From contig CP009416.1 of NCBI GenBank assembly GCA_000818095.1, positions 2,464,501-2,528,500 on the forward strand: a stretch of DNA of 64,000 bases, read 5' to 3'. The notes beneath the pieces are model-generated. The model was not told the origin of the DNA, searched no databases, and saw only the letters and a list, made by a program, of their open reading frames with translations. Source of the stretch: Jeotgalibacillus malaysiensis (GTDB lineage: Bacteria > Bacillota > Bacilli > Bacillales > Jeotgalibacillaceae). The translations under genes and the position numbers were made by a program. Positions 26,443-35,330 of this stretch are shown here, in pieces; positions within the stretch are counted from its first letter, which is position 1, and the number at the start of each line of letters is the position of its first letter.

Positions 26443-26489
26443 AAAAAACCACCAAATAATAATTTGGTGGAGACAGTGGGAGTTGAACC
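26443..26489 (-). repeat. Distal attachment repeat: duplicated tmRNA tail with terminator
   Basis: Contains the hairpin CCACCAAAT..ATTTGGTGG with its T-run (minus strand), then the tmRNA acceptor/T-arm region with AGACAGTGGGAGTTGAACCC. It differs from 41684-41730 by a few substitutions. It lacks the rest of tmRNA, as expected for the far att site of an element integrated in ssrA. Confidence 0.88.
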
Positions 26490-26624
26490 CCGCGACCGAT
26501 GGTTTAATATTTTTCATAGGCACACTAAAAATATAAGAAGTATTCAATTCATTTCTATTAATAAATGCAATTAAAAAGTAACTCCTATAAATAATTCACA
26601 TTTCACTACTCAAGCTATAAGTAA

Positions 26625-27725
26625 TTAATTGTTCTCAATCATGTCCTTAATGGCAGACAAAGCAAACGTATCTTCAATTAAACTCTTTATTTCTCTTACA
26701 CTTTGACATTCGTTAAAACTAATCGTTAATTTTTCATAAGTTTTAGAACTTAATTCGTTATCGTATATATCATTCAAATCATCATAAATCTTTGTACCAA
26801 TTGTTTGTTTAGCTTCATCAGTTAAATCATTAAATTGGACTATATTATCAAACCTACTATAAATAGCACTTCCTAGATGATCTTGTACTTCATTTAAGTT
26901 CTTATAGTTAGACGTACAAATGATAACGGACTTTTTCAAATTAAGATGATAATTTTGATCCTCATAAATACCTTCATCAAATAATTGATAAAATGCACTA
27001 TGAAATGATGTATGGGCTTTGTCAAATTCGTCTAACAAAATTATATTTGATTCTCTATCTAACAGATCTTTAGCAAAACTTTTTTCATAGTGAGCGCCTC
27101 CAAATAAATAGGTAGAAAATTGACTGTTTTAGAACATAGAAAATTGTTTTCTAAATAAAGTTTCTCCTACAACCTCCGCAAGATATTTAGCAGTTTCAGT
27201 TTTGCCAATACCTGAGCTGCCATACAATAGGATGATCACAGGTTTTTCTCTTGAAGGTAATGTTAATGGATAAAGTGATTGTAACAATTCGTATTTCACA
27301 TGTTCTTGACCAATTATTTCAGAATCGTAATTGTAATTAATTTCTTTTAAATCTTCTAAGGTTAAAGAAGCATAATTTTGACTTATAGTTTCAACATCTA
27401 TATTTAACTTTTGAATTTGCTCACTAATTTGTAGAGGCGGATTATGTAAATACACATTATTCGAGTTGAACTTATTAAGAAAATTACTAAAGTTTACTAT
27501 TACGTGTTCTCTTACTCCGGCATACTCTCCAGATTCAGCTATAAAATTTTCAACAAATATACGTTCCTTGTTTTCATTATCCTCTTTCTGATCATTTAGA
27601 TTTATCACAATTCCCTTGTTATCTTGATCAATTTTGTAAACTAATTCTGTTAAGGTACTATATTTATCGGGTAGAATTTTATTAAATTCTCTTTTTGATC
27701 CATAAAAAATTGTAATTTTATTCAC
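26625..27725 (-). pseudogene. AAA+ ATPase (ClpA/ClpB-like module) with in-frame stop
   Basis: One reading frame of 366 codons interrupted only by a TAA at 27129-27131 (QFSMF-stop-NSQFS). Upstream half: about 150 unfamiliar residues, then the AAA module with IIGQEHVKYELLQSL and Walker A YGSSGIGKTETAKYLAE. Downstream half: the Clp-type LFGGAHYE segment, Walker B ILLDEFDKAH and sensor-1 IICTSNY. The GTG start overlaps the end of the gene before it by 8 bases. A C-to-T change in a CAA codon would explain the stop. Unless read through, the product lacks Walker B. Confidence 0.85.
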
Positions 27726-28482
27726 CCATTACACCTGCCAATACAATGTCATAGACGTTTAATACGTTTCGCACCGGAGCAGCATTATCTCCCATAACAA
27801 TCTCAGAAGCTTTGGGTTTTTTAATACTCTCTTCCATCTCGAATTCTTTTTCCATAGATAGTTGTTCTTCAGAACAAGTGCCTACTTGAACTCCAAAATA
27901 AGATAGATTCATTTTGGCCAAGTCAGCTAAACTGTAATTGTTTTTAAACGCACTGATGTTGAACCTCAACACAGACTTTGTATTTTTTTCATTTACTATC
28001 ATTTGATAGTAACCTCTTTCTCCTAATACAGCTTGATTTAATTGCTCTAGGTCTATAGGAATCTCTTCTTTAGGGACTATGTTTAAATAAGAACTATACA
28101 TCTTATAGATGGTAACTGAATTTTTCGGAGCATATACACTCGCATCATGAAATTGACGAATATTTTTATCCTTATTTGCAGCCTTTATATAATCAGTAAG
28201 TAATGTATTAGGTAGAGTACTTTCAAAGAGATTAGAGGTTTTAGAATCAAAACTTGTATTAACGTTACCAGATATAGACGCTTTGATGACAGAAAGCCAG
28301 TTAACTCCACTCTTTGCTTGAGCGTCTGCTTCAGCTAATAATTTTACAAGTTTCTCTTTATTTTCTTTAGTATTTCAGTCTATTTGTCCACCGTTTTGAA
28401 TAGTTATATAATCCGAAGCAGACGTTTCATCAAAATAAATAATTTTTATCATCTTTTTTTCCGGAGACTTCTTATTAGGCAT
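27718..28482 (-). pseudogene. DUF6414-like protein gene with in-frame TGA
   Basis: Begins MPNKKSPEKKMIKIIYFDE about 12 bases after GGAG (or ten codons later), then meets TGA at 28375-28377 (GGQID-stop-NTKEN). Beyond it the same frame stays open for 218 codons to 27718. A TGG-to-TGA change (Trp) is the simplest cause. The style (IIYFDETSASDYI start, beta-rich body) recalls DUF6414 proteins linked to defence islands, but family assignment is tentative. It overlaps the AAA gene start, so the two formed an operon. Confidence 0.7.
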
Positions 28483-28555
28483 TTCTTTTGCTCACTCCAG
28501 TTATTCAATATTATCTATCATAAAACTACCAATATAGCGCATAAAAACTAATGGA

Positions 28556-29447
28556 TTACTCTTTCTCAATTTCACCAAACTTTCTTCCATCCGCATCTTT
28601 CCATTCCGTCAATCCATTGGCATGACCACCTACAACAAATGCTGCTGCATAAGATGGACTTTTGAAAAGAACGTTTTCCTGCAGGATACCGCTCTGATCG
28701 ATCTGTGCCTGTTCTCTTTTCTGCTTTACGCCACTTGGTATACTATCTGAATCAATCGTTTCGATCATACTTTCTTATAATACAACAAACCCCTCATTTG
28801 TTTGCTCACAGGTAGCTTCAATCGTTTTTCTACTTTTACGGCTTTTTCTACTCAAATAAAATACGGTATTTGAGTTTTCATCTAACTTATCTGCTCTTCA
28901 CTTGGTGAGCTAGTCTGACTCAATTTCTCAAAAACTTTTGACCAAGTGCGCCCATAACGATCTGAGCGTATTCAATTAACTCTTCCAGCTCACTTTGTTT
29001 CTCTTCAGTAATATTGCCTATCATTGGCTCATTGCCATTCTTTACTTCATATCGCTCAGCTACTTTTGCCATATGACAGAATCGACTTTCAAGATAGCTA
29101 ATTTCAGTTGGTCCAAATGAATTATTAGAAGTCGTAAACACAATTGCTTCAGTCCAATAATCTTTCTCGGGGCTGCGTTTATGCTCAGTCAGACGATTAA
29201 GCACACCCTCTCCATTCTTCCTTACTCCAGCTTGACCTACATATACAATATCCTCACCATTATCTTCCGATGTTCCGAATAAAAAATAGACGCCAGTCTG
29301 TGAAAGATCTTCCCTGTCACGACACTTTTCAATTTCAGTACGTGGGATTCTATACGACAAACCTGTTCAGTTAGCTAATGTACATTTAATTCTACCGTTT
29401 ACCTTGCCATCAATTAAAAATAGATTAATGCTTTTCCCTCTGGTCAT
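28556..29447 (-). pseudogene. GIY-YIG nuclease with DUF4357 domain, degraded
   Basis: Starts MTRGKSINLFLIDGKVNGRI, hits TGA at 29367-29369 where relatives have Trp (LAN-W-TGLSYRIPR), then reads through the nuclease domain TGVYFLFGTS..DIVYVGQAG to 28920. Two frame changes around 28925 and 28870 and another stop near 28770 separate it from the C-terminal DUF4357 piece (YAAAFVVGGHANGLTEWKDADG). So the nuclease-like protein is broken at four places. A second copy of its first 180 bases lies at 31984-32156. Confidence 0.85.
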
Positions 29448-29730
29448 GTGTTACACCCCACTAATAGTAAAACAGCAGAAATAGATAACTTATAAAATCT
29501 AATTCTGCTGTCTCTTCTAATTACTCTATAAAATTTTTCATTCAAATAATTGTTTCCGATTAAAACGAAAGATATTACTTGTATGCAGCACAATCTTGCA
29601 CATATTTACGACAATTTAATTTCACTTATAAAAATCAACAAGCGAGTGCCAGCTTAACGTCATTACTCTCTATTCTTAACTTTATATCCATTTGTCGTGA
29701 ATAATACGAACCATTTTCAGGAAGATGTTC
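29448..29730. other. Intergenic stretch with a hairpin, no gene
   Basis: Contains an imperfect hairpin with arms ACAGCAGAA (29472) and TTCTGCTGT (29503-29511), followed on the minus strand by TTTTACTATTAG, a likely terminator for the 303-residue gene upstream. The remainder shows no ribosome site with an open frame. Confidence 0.55.
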
Positions 29731-30642
29731 TCAATAATATCCACACCAAGATGGTTGATACTTGTGTGTAGCTTTTTCAACTTCAGAAATCCACACAGCA
29801 ATTTCATTAAGCTTCTTTTCCAATACTTCTTTACTCATTTCTGTAGAATCTGCTTCTTCCCATAGCGTTTCTAGTGCATATCTAACACCATCTTTAGGAT
29901 ATTGCACTGAATCATGCCTTAATATTTCATAAAAGCCTGTATCTGTATCTAAGCTTTCACCGTTCACTTTACATTTAACATTTTGAAATGTAAGAAAGCT
30001 AATAATCCACCCTTCAATCGTTCTTTGAACAGTATAATAATCATGACGCCCCCAACGATTTGTGTAAATTTTCATTTTCATCTTTTTATTCAAATTAATA
30101 TCGCCCTGTACACTCTTCCAATGCACTTTTTTTACATCATTAGTAATTTCTCTGTATAAGTCTTCAATGGTATGAAAATGAAAGTAGTATTCTTCTAAAT
30201 TTTCTTCTGGCAACATCCCCGCATTTGACATATAGACCTCTTTGAATATCGGCAAAGAAATCCAATGAATTTTTTCAGCTAGAAGCGCCCCATCGTGTAA
30301 TAATAATTGTAAATCTTCATTTTTATTTATATTTGCATAATAATCAACAAGTTTCTTATATATTGATTTAAAATCTTCTACCTGTGATTCATTTATTTCC
30401 CCTTTATATCGCTGATGTAATGCTAGATATTCATCTAAGGTACTTTTAATATTATCTTTTAACCTACTATTATTTAAAAACTCATTAGAATAGTTTAAAA
30501 CATCAGATTGTTTAAAATAAAATTTAGTTTTTAAATCCTCATTTGTTATTTCCTCATCAATATTAAATGATGGATTTTCTATAACATATTTTAAAATATG
30601 AAATGTTAAATTCCTCATTCGTTCTTTTCTCAAACTCTCCAT
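29731..30642 (-). CDS. Unknown 303-residue protein, partner of the FRG-domain gene
   Basis: No family recognised. Mostly helical and acidic, no signal peptide or membrane segment. Aromatic and histidine-rich stretches EEYYFHFHTIEDLY (near 150) and NRWGRHDYYTVQRTIEGW (near 195-212) and a C-terminal YQPSWCGYY stand out. It begins 15 bases after the FRG gene with AGAAGGGGG as ribosome site, so the two are one operon. A joint role with the FRG protein, probably in phage defence, is inference from context. Confidence 0.75.
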   Translation of the reverse strand: MESLRKERMRNLTFHILKYVIENPSFNIDEEITNEDLKTKFYFKQSDVLNYSNEFLNNSRLKDNIKSTLDEYLALHQRYKGEINESQVEDFKSIYKKLVDYYANINKNEDLQLLLHDGALLAEKIHWISLPIFKEVYMSNAGMLPEENLEEYYFHFHTIEDLYREITNDVKKVHWKSVQGDINLNKKMKMKIYTNRWGRHDYYTVQRTIEGWIISFLTFQNVKCKVNGESLDTDTGFYEILRHDSVQYPKDGVRYALETLWEEADSTEMSKEVLEKKLNEIAVWISEVEKATHKYQPSWCGYY

Positions 30643-30657
30643 ATTCTGTTCCCCCTT

Positions 30658-31923
30658 CTAATTAATATATTTTTCTTTAAGGTACCGAGATAAGCCCTCT
30701 ATATCCGGATAGATAGTTGAACTATTAATTCCCATATCATCTAATTGTTCGATTAACTTTTTCTTTGCTGCTTTTGGAATTAAAACTCTAATATGGTTGT
30801 CTTTACTCAATATTTTATTCATATCGTGTGGACGATTAACTTTTGTATTCAATTTCTCGAGAACTTTTTTTATTTCCACTTCTAAAGTATGCTTCACATT
30901 TTCATTGTAAGGAAATTCCTGAAGAATTTCCGAAACTTTAGAATTAATAACCGCTTGATTGGATAGTGGAAATCTCAACAATTTTATTTTATCAATAAGA
31001 CTCTTTACATAATTCATATTCAACTGCTCTTTATTACAAAAATTCTCAAAATCATCTAAAGTTTGATTTTTAAATTGACTAACCTCAGCTTCAGTCTGCT
31101 CAAAATAAATTGAAAAGTATCCTTTTTGACTTCTAATTCTATCATTATAGTATTTGGTTTTAAAAAAGTAATGATGCTCATTACTTCTATTAATTGAATC
31201 AAGAAATGTTAATACATCATTCTTACGCATATCTGAATTAAGGTATTTATACTCTAAAAAATTCGCAATATTTTTTTCTTCCTCAGTCCCTAATTCAACT
31301 ATCGAGTCTACATTTACAATATATACAGCTCCATCTTTATTTTCATTTTCCTTACTTACACAAGCAAAATATAAAGCATGTAGCGAATTACTTGTCCAAT
31401 CTAATAACCTAGTAGGAATACCGTAATGTTGCATATTAACAGCTATTTCTATAAAGTCATCTTTTGTAAAATCTTTATGGTTTAATTGCTTTAGTTCTGA
31501 AAATATATCTCTTTCTGGAGGGGGCGTAGAACGAAAAACACTAGGTAATAATCCCCACGAAGAATCCGCTTGTCCTCTATATAATTTATTTGAATCTATA
31601 GCTAAAGTTAAAGCTATATAATCAAATAAATCTTCAACATTACAAGTCAAACTACTTTCATATGGCTCAAAATCATTTACTGCATTAGATATTTTCAAAA
31701 CTTCTTCTGTCCCAATAAGCGTATCAGGTTCTGACAAAATTTTAATATTAATATGGTCATCTGATTTTGTTGCAATTCCATATGCAGATACATCATCATT
31801 ATTTAATATATGTATTAACTCTCTATTATTTAACTTCTCTAGCTCTTCAGCGGAAAATTCACACCTAATGTTCTTAAATTCCCTTAATTCTTTGTTTTCT
31901 AAATAAATTCCATACCTTAGCAA
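30658..31923 (-). CDS. FRG domain protein
   Basis: A 421-residue protein whose FRG domain (about 105-290) shows the namesake motif LYRGQADSSWGLLPSVFR, then IAVNMQHYGIPTRLLDWTSN and ALYFACVS, all conserved in FRG proteins, which are common in mobile defence loci and of unknown biochemistry. N-terminal 100 and C-terminal 130 residues are not recognised. Start is a TTG (31923) seven bases after GGAGG; no ATG fits as well. Followed directly by the 303-residue gene. Confidence 0.82.
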   Translation of the reverse strand: MLRYGIYLENKELREFKNIRCEFSAEELEKLNNRELIHILNNDDVSAYGIATKSDDHINIKILSEPDTLIGTEEVLKISNAVNDFEPYESSLTCNVEDLFDYIALTLAIDSNKLYRGQADSSWGLLPSVFRSTPPPERDIFSELKQLNHKDFTKDDFIEIAVNMQHYGIPTRLLDWTSNSLHALYFACVSKENENKDGAVYIVNVDSIVELGTEEEKNIANFLEYKYLNSDMRKNDVLTFLDSINRSNEHHYFFKTKYYNDRIRSQKGYFSIYFEQTEAEVSQFKNQTLDDFENFCNKEQLNMNYVKSLIDKIKLLRFPLSNQAVINSKVSEILQEFPYNENVKHTLEVEIKKVLEKLNTKVNRPHDMNKILSKDNHIRVLIPKAAKKKLIEQLDDMGINSSTIYPDIEGLSRYLKEKYIN

Positions 31924-31983
31924 ATTAAATCCTCCTTAATAAAACATTTATATTGTATGCATCCCTGTCCTGCGCACACTTAC

Positions 31984-32156
31984 GTTCCGAATAAAAAATG
32001 GACACAAGTCTGTGAAAGATCCTCTCTGTAAGACACTTTTCAATTTCAGTACGTAGAATTCTATATGCCAAACCTGTCCAGTTTGCTAACGTACATTTGA
32101 TTCTTCCGTTTGCTTTGCCGCCAATTAAAAATATTAATGCTTTTGCCTCTAGTCAT
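31984..32156 (-). pseudogene. Fragment: duplicate 5' end of the GIY-YIG gene
   Basis: About 175 bases closely similar to 29272-29447: ATG ACT AGA GGC AAA..., with the Trp codon (LAN-W-TGLAYRI) still intact but a one-base loss soon after the start and a further frame change. Similarity ends after the codons matching HFLFGT. Upstream of both copies lies a GCAGAA-type hairpin. It and the other copy flank the FRG operon in the same orientation. Confidence 0.78.
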
Positions 32157-32183
32157 TTGTTAAACCTCGCTTATAATAAAAAT

Positions 32184-32220
32184 GCAGAAAATAGAAGTTC
32201 TATTAAACTCTATTTTCTGC
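32184..32220 (-). terminator. Hairpin, probable terminator of the 218-residue gene
   Basis: Arms GCAGAAAATAGA / TCTATTTTCTGC, followed on the minus strand by ATTTTTATTATAAG. It lies 85 bases beyond the stop at 32305. Confidence 0.65.
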
Positions 32221-32304
32221 TACTTAATAAAAGTTATTTTTCAACACATACACATAGGATACAGCTGAAAATATGTTTTCTTCAGTGGGTACGAGCATAG
32301 TTGA

Positions 32305-32961
32305 TCACATAAGTATACTTTTTAAAATAGTAATACCATGGATTGTATCTTTTATTTCTTCAGGACACGTTTTATTAAAATAATCCAAGCACTCTTTATC
32401 ATATAGAACAATATGACAAAGCTTTAGATCAAATTCGATCGAATGTGGGGCTCTCCATTCCCTTTCATGAGTCCGGTCTACATGTGTTTGAGATCCATTA
32501 ATAAAATCTATATTAAACCTTACAATTCTCCAATACTGATTCGATGGAAGAAAACTCTTTGCACTGACGGTATCCTCGTATATAACTGGCCTACCACCCT
32601 TAGCATATATATATGGTTTGCCGAATGTAAGTCCAATACCACTGTACCGTAATTTAGAACTTTCTCTAACTTCTCTCATTTCTTTCTCAAACTCAACATT
32701 TTGTATTATTCCATATAATGGTGCATCTTGAAAGCACACAGCAGGTATATCTCCTGTAATAAAACCACGACTAGTTGTACTTCCATTTATTTTTTGATCT
32801 TTCAATATATTTATGAGGTTATCAATGGATAGTTTATTAATTTCTGAATCGCTTAACCCTTTAAGATCGTTATGAACAGGTTTAGTTAAATGAGTTAACA
32901 TTCCTGTTATATCAGACCTTTTTGAGATTCTTTTTGTCCATGCGGAATATGTTAACCCCAT
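32305..32961 (-). CDS. Unknown 218-residue protein in the defence island
   Basis: No family assigned with confidence. Conserved-looking blocks: THLTKPVH near 25, TTSRGFITGDIPAVCFQDAPL (about 62-82), YAKGGRPVIYED (near 120), and HEREWRAPHSIEF (near 163-175). The order resembles uncharacterised small enzymes of phage-resistance loci that begin by recognising a histidine and end with an E-x-E-W type motif. An ADP-ribosyltransferase-like fold is possible but not shown. GAGGG ribosome site; separate transcription unit. Confidence 0.65.
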   Translation of the reverse strand: MGLTYSAWTKRISKRSDITGMLTHLTKPVHNDLKGLSDSEINKLSIDNLINILKDQKINGSTTSRGFITGDIPAVCFQDAPLYGIIQNVEFEKEMREVRESSKLRYSGIGLTFGKPYIYAKGGRPVIYEDTVSAKSFLPSNQYWRIVRFNIDFINGSQTHVDRTHEREWRAPHSIEFDLKLCHIVLYDKECLDYFNKTCPEEIKDTIHGITILKSILM

Positions 32962-33087
32962 TTATCAAACCCTCTTTTATAGGTTATTTTAATGTATATG
33001 ACAATTTTTAGCTTGTGATATTGAGTACCTATGCCTGCTACATTTTATTGGAGTATATTTTCAGTCACTTAATAAAATTTCAAGATT

Positions 33088-33843
33088 TTATTGACTATCG
33101 TAAATAGTCTTAATTAAAGCCGCAATAGAATTAATTGAAATTATACACATTGTTGCTTCTTTTTTAGTCGCTCCCCGATCATGAGTTAATTGATTCCCAA
33201 GGTCTACTGAAGCTCGCGCAAACTTCCTAGCCTTTTCTGCTGTATCTTTTAATTCAAAATTTAAAAATGCCTCTAACATACGTTTAGCATCCGTTTTACT
33301 CGCGGTAGTACCGTCAATAGTTGGATGTTTCTCTGCATCAAAAACTTGCTGAGCTATTGTAATTAATGTTTCCCTTCCAATCATACCTATTGCTTGAAAT
33401 TGTTCTTCAGTAACTGCAACTTCAAGCCTGTTCTTCATCTCAATAATTGATCGATCAACCCGTTCCCATCCAGTAGGTTGATGATCATCCACATATAAAC
33501 TGCTTGTAGCAAACTCACTGTATCTTTTAAATAGTATACTCTTCAGCTTTACTACATTTTCGTTATCATTGAAATCCGATAATTCACAGAGTTCTTTTAT
33601 AATTGTAAACTGTTGTATCCCATTGAACACAACTAAATTCTTATATAATGCTGTTCGTTTATTCGGAACAATACTGCCAAATTTTCCGAAATCAGAACTA
33701 GTTATTGGTATGTTGACATTAAAGTCTACTGCATAAGAATTACAATATTTCACTATTTGAGACCCGCTCAGTCCTTGATTGGTATCTCCTAATACATCGG
33801 CTGCATATGATATAAATGAATCGTCAATTTTCTTTGAATTCAT
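33088..33843 (-). CDS. AbiJ N-terminal-like / HEPN-like abortive infection candidate
   Basis: A 251-residue protein. Residues 15-95 (GLSGSQIVKYCNSYAVDFNV, then PNKRTALYKNLVVF and QQFTIIKELCEL) fit the AbiJ N-terminal domain type. The C-terminal half (about 120-250) is a helical domain seen in many restriction-linked proteins (GRETLITIAQQVFD, then NQLTHDRGATKKEAT). Start ATG at 33843 after GGGGGAAG. It lies 28 bases downstream of hsdS on the same strand, so is probably read with the R-M operon. Family call moderately sure; function inferred. Confidence 0.65.
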   Translation of the reverse strand: MNSKKIDDSFISYAADVLGDTNQGLSGSQIVKYCNSYAVDFNVNIPITSSDFGKFGSIVPNKRTALYKNLVVFNGIQQFTIIKELCELSDFNDNENVVKLKSILFKRYSEFATSSLYVDDHQPTGWERVDRSIIEMKNRLEVAVTEEQFQAIGMIGRETLITIAQQVFDAEKHPTIDGTTASKTDAKRMLEAFLNFELKDTAEKARKFARASVDLGNQLTHDRGATKKEATMCIISINSIAALIKTIYDSQ

Positions 33844-33871
33844 CAACTTCCCCCTTTACGAGTGACTAAAA

Positions 33872-35329
33872 TTATGATTTCAACTGTTGAGCGTATAGTA
33901 GAATTTCTTCAATCTTTCTAACTATTCTTTTTTGTTCGTTTAATGGAGGCAGCGGAAAGATAAACCTTTTCAACTTTTCTGCATTTATGTTAGATTGTCC
34001 AATTGCATCTGACCTTACAGTTTGACAGTATCTCCAATAATAATCCGATTGCATAACATAATTTAAGTAGTCGCTGTTTACTAAAATTGGAGTAAACTTA
34101 ACTAGGTAGCCAGCGAAAATTGCAGGTTGTTCTTTTTTATAAATAGCTGTTTTTCCAACCAACTCTTGGCTATTTGTACGATTAAATAATAAATCGTTTT
34201 CCTCTAGTTTATACTTTTCAACTTCTTTTTTATCAGAAGTATAAACCAAGTTGTTATAATCAATTTTACCGTTTTGAAGATTTCCCATTCTTAATACAGG
34301 AACCTCTCCACTTTTAGAGGACTTTTTTGATGTTCCATACATAACATTCGCACATGTTTGCCCTATAGAAACCCACTTCCAACTCTCCGGCACATTAAAC
34401 GGTATCTCATCTTCGCTTATCTCCGGCAGGGCCTTTGTCTTTTTAATCTTCCCTTCCTCAATCAGCCTTTTCTTCTCTTCTTGAATCTCTTGATAAAGTT
34501 CCTCAGCAGCCCCCTCTTCTTCCCGCTGCTCAACTAACTTACCTTGAATCGCATATTGCAAAATTGATTTTTGCATATCCTCCGGGAACTTTTTATTAAG
34601 TTTTTCTACTTCAAGATAAGCTTTATTATATTGTTCGATATATGGTAGTAATTCTTCTATTTTAGCTACAATTCGTTTTTGCTCTCTGATTGGCGGAAGA
34701 GGAAATAATAAACTATCTAAATCATCTTTGTTGAAACCAGCTTGTGCTGAACGAGAATTTTGTCTTACTAAACTTTGATACAAAGGCGCTAAGTAATAGT
34801 AATACATATATTTTGAGTCAATAAGCTCGCTACTAGTAAACAATCGATGAGATTTAGCCATAGCTACATTATATGCGCCTTCTTCAGCTATAAATACTTT
34901 TCCAACAGAAGCTCCATACCTTGCAAGTAATACGTCACCCTTGTTGGTGAATTTAGATACTTTATCTTTAGGTACATAAACTGGCACAGGTTTACTTCCG
35001 TAATCTCTTATTTGATACAACCTAATGTAACCATCTTTTTTTACATCACTAAAAAAAGCTTTAGGAGGTTGACTCCCTCCAATTATTTCAAGCAAATTAT
35101 TATGTCTTACCCACTCCCAATTCACAGGAATATCAAAAGGTATTTCTTTTGTTGTAATATCTAATAACTTCTTGTGCTTTTTTATTTTTTTCTCTTTTAT
35201 CATATTTAATTTTTCTTCGTTAATTTGATCAAGAAGTTCTTTTGCTGTACCCTCTTCTTCTCGTTGCTCAACCAGTTTTCCCTGAATAGCTAATTGAAGT
35301 ATGCTATTTTTCAATTCCTGTGCATTCAT
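33872..35329 (-). CDS. hsdS: Type I restriction-modification specificity subunit
   Basis: A 485-residue HsdS with two target-recognition domains (about 50-200 and 300-445), each followed by the conserved helix motif PLPPIREQKRIVAKIEELLP and PLPPLNEQKRIVRKIEEILL. Both halves also begin with near-identical repeats around IQGKLVEQREEEG, the circular symmetry typical of HsdS. Start at 35329 uses GGAGGGAAG at the end of hsdM. The recognised DNA sequence cannot be predicted. Confidence 0.95.
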   Translation of the reverse strand: MNAQELKNSILQLAIQGKLVEQREEEGTAKELLDQINEEKLNMIKEKKIKKHKKLLDITTKEIPFDIPVNWEWVRHNNLLEIIGGSQPPKAFFSDVKKDGYIRLYQIRDYGSKPVPVYVPKDKVSKFTNKGDVLLARYGASVGKVFIAEEGAYNVAMAKSHRLFTSSELIDSKYMYYYYLAPLYQSLVRQNSRSAQAGFNKDDLDSLLFPLPPIREQKRIVAKIEELLPYIEQYNKAYLEVEKLNKKFPEDMQKSILQYAIQGKLVEQREEEGAAEELYQEIQEEKKRLIEEGKIKKTKALPEISEDEIPFNVPESWKWVSIGQTCANVMYGTSKKSSKSGEVPVLRMGNLQNGKIDYNNLVYTSDKKEVEKYKLEENDLLFNRTNSQELVGKTAIYKKEQPAIFAGYLVKFTPILVNSDYLNYVMQSDYYWRYCQTVRSDAIGQSNINAEKLKRFIFPLPPLNEQKRIVRKIEEILLYAQQLKS

Positions 35330-35330
35330 C

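Noticed and set aside
26455-26510. tRNA gene at the distal island border
   Set aside because: Only the T-arm and acceptor side is present and it matches the tmRNA tail, so it is an att remnant.
28375-28377. Selenocysteine at the TGA of the DUF6414-like gene
   Set aside because: No stem-loop typical of a selenocysteine insertion element is apparent after it and the position suggests Trp.
27129-29369. Stop-codon recoding (TGA read as Trp) in the island
   Set aside because: One of the three stops is TAA and the GIY-YIG gene has additional frameshifts, so decay is simpler.
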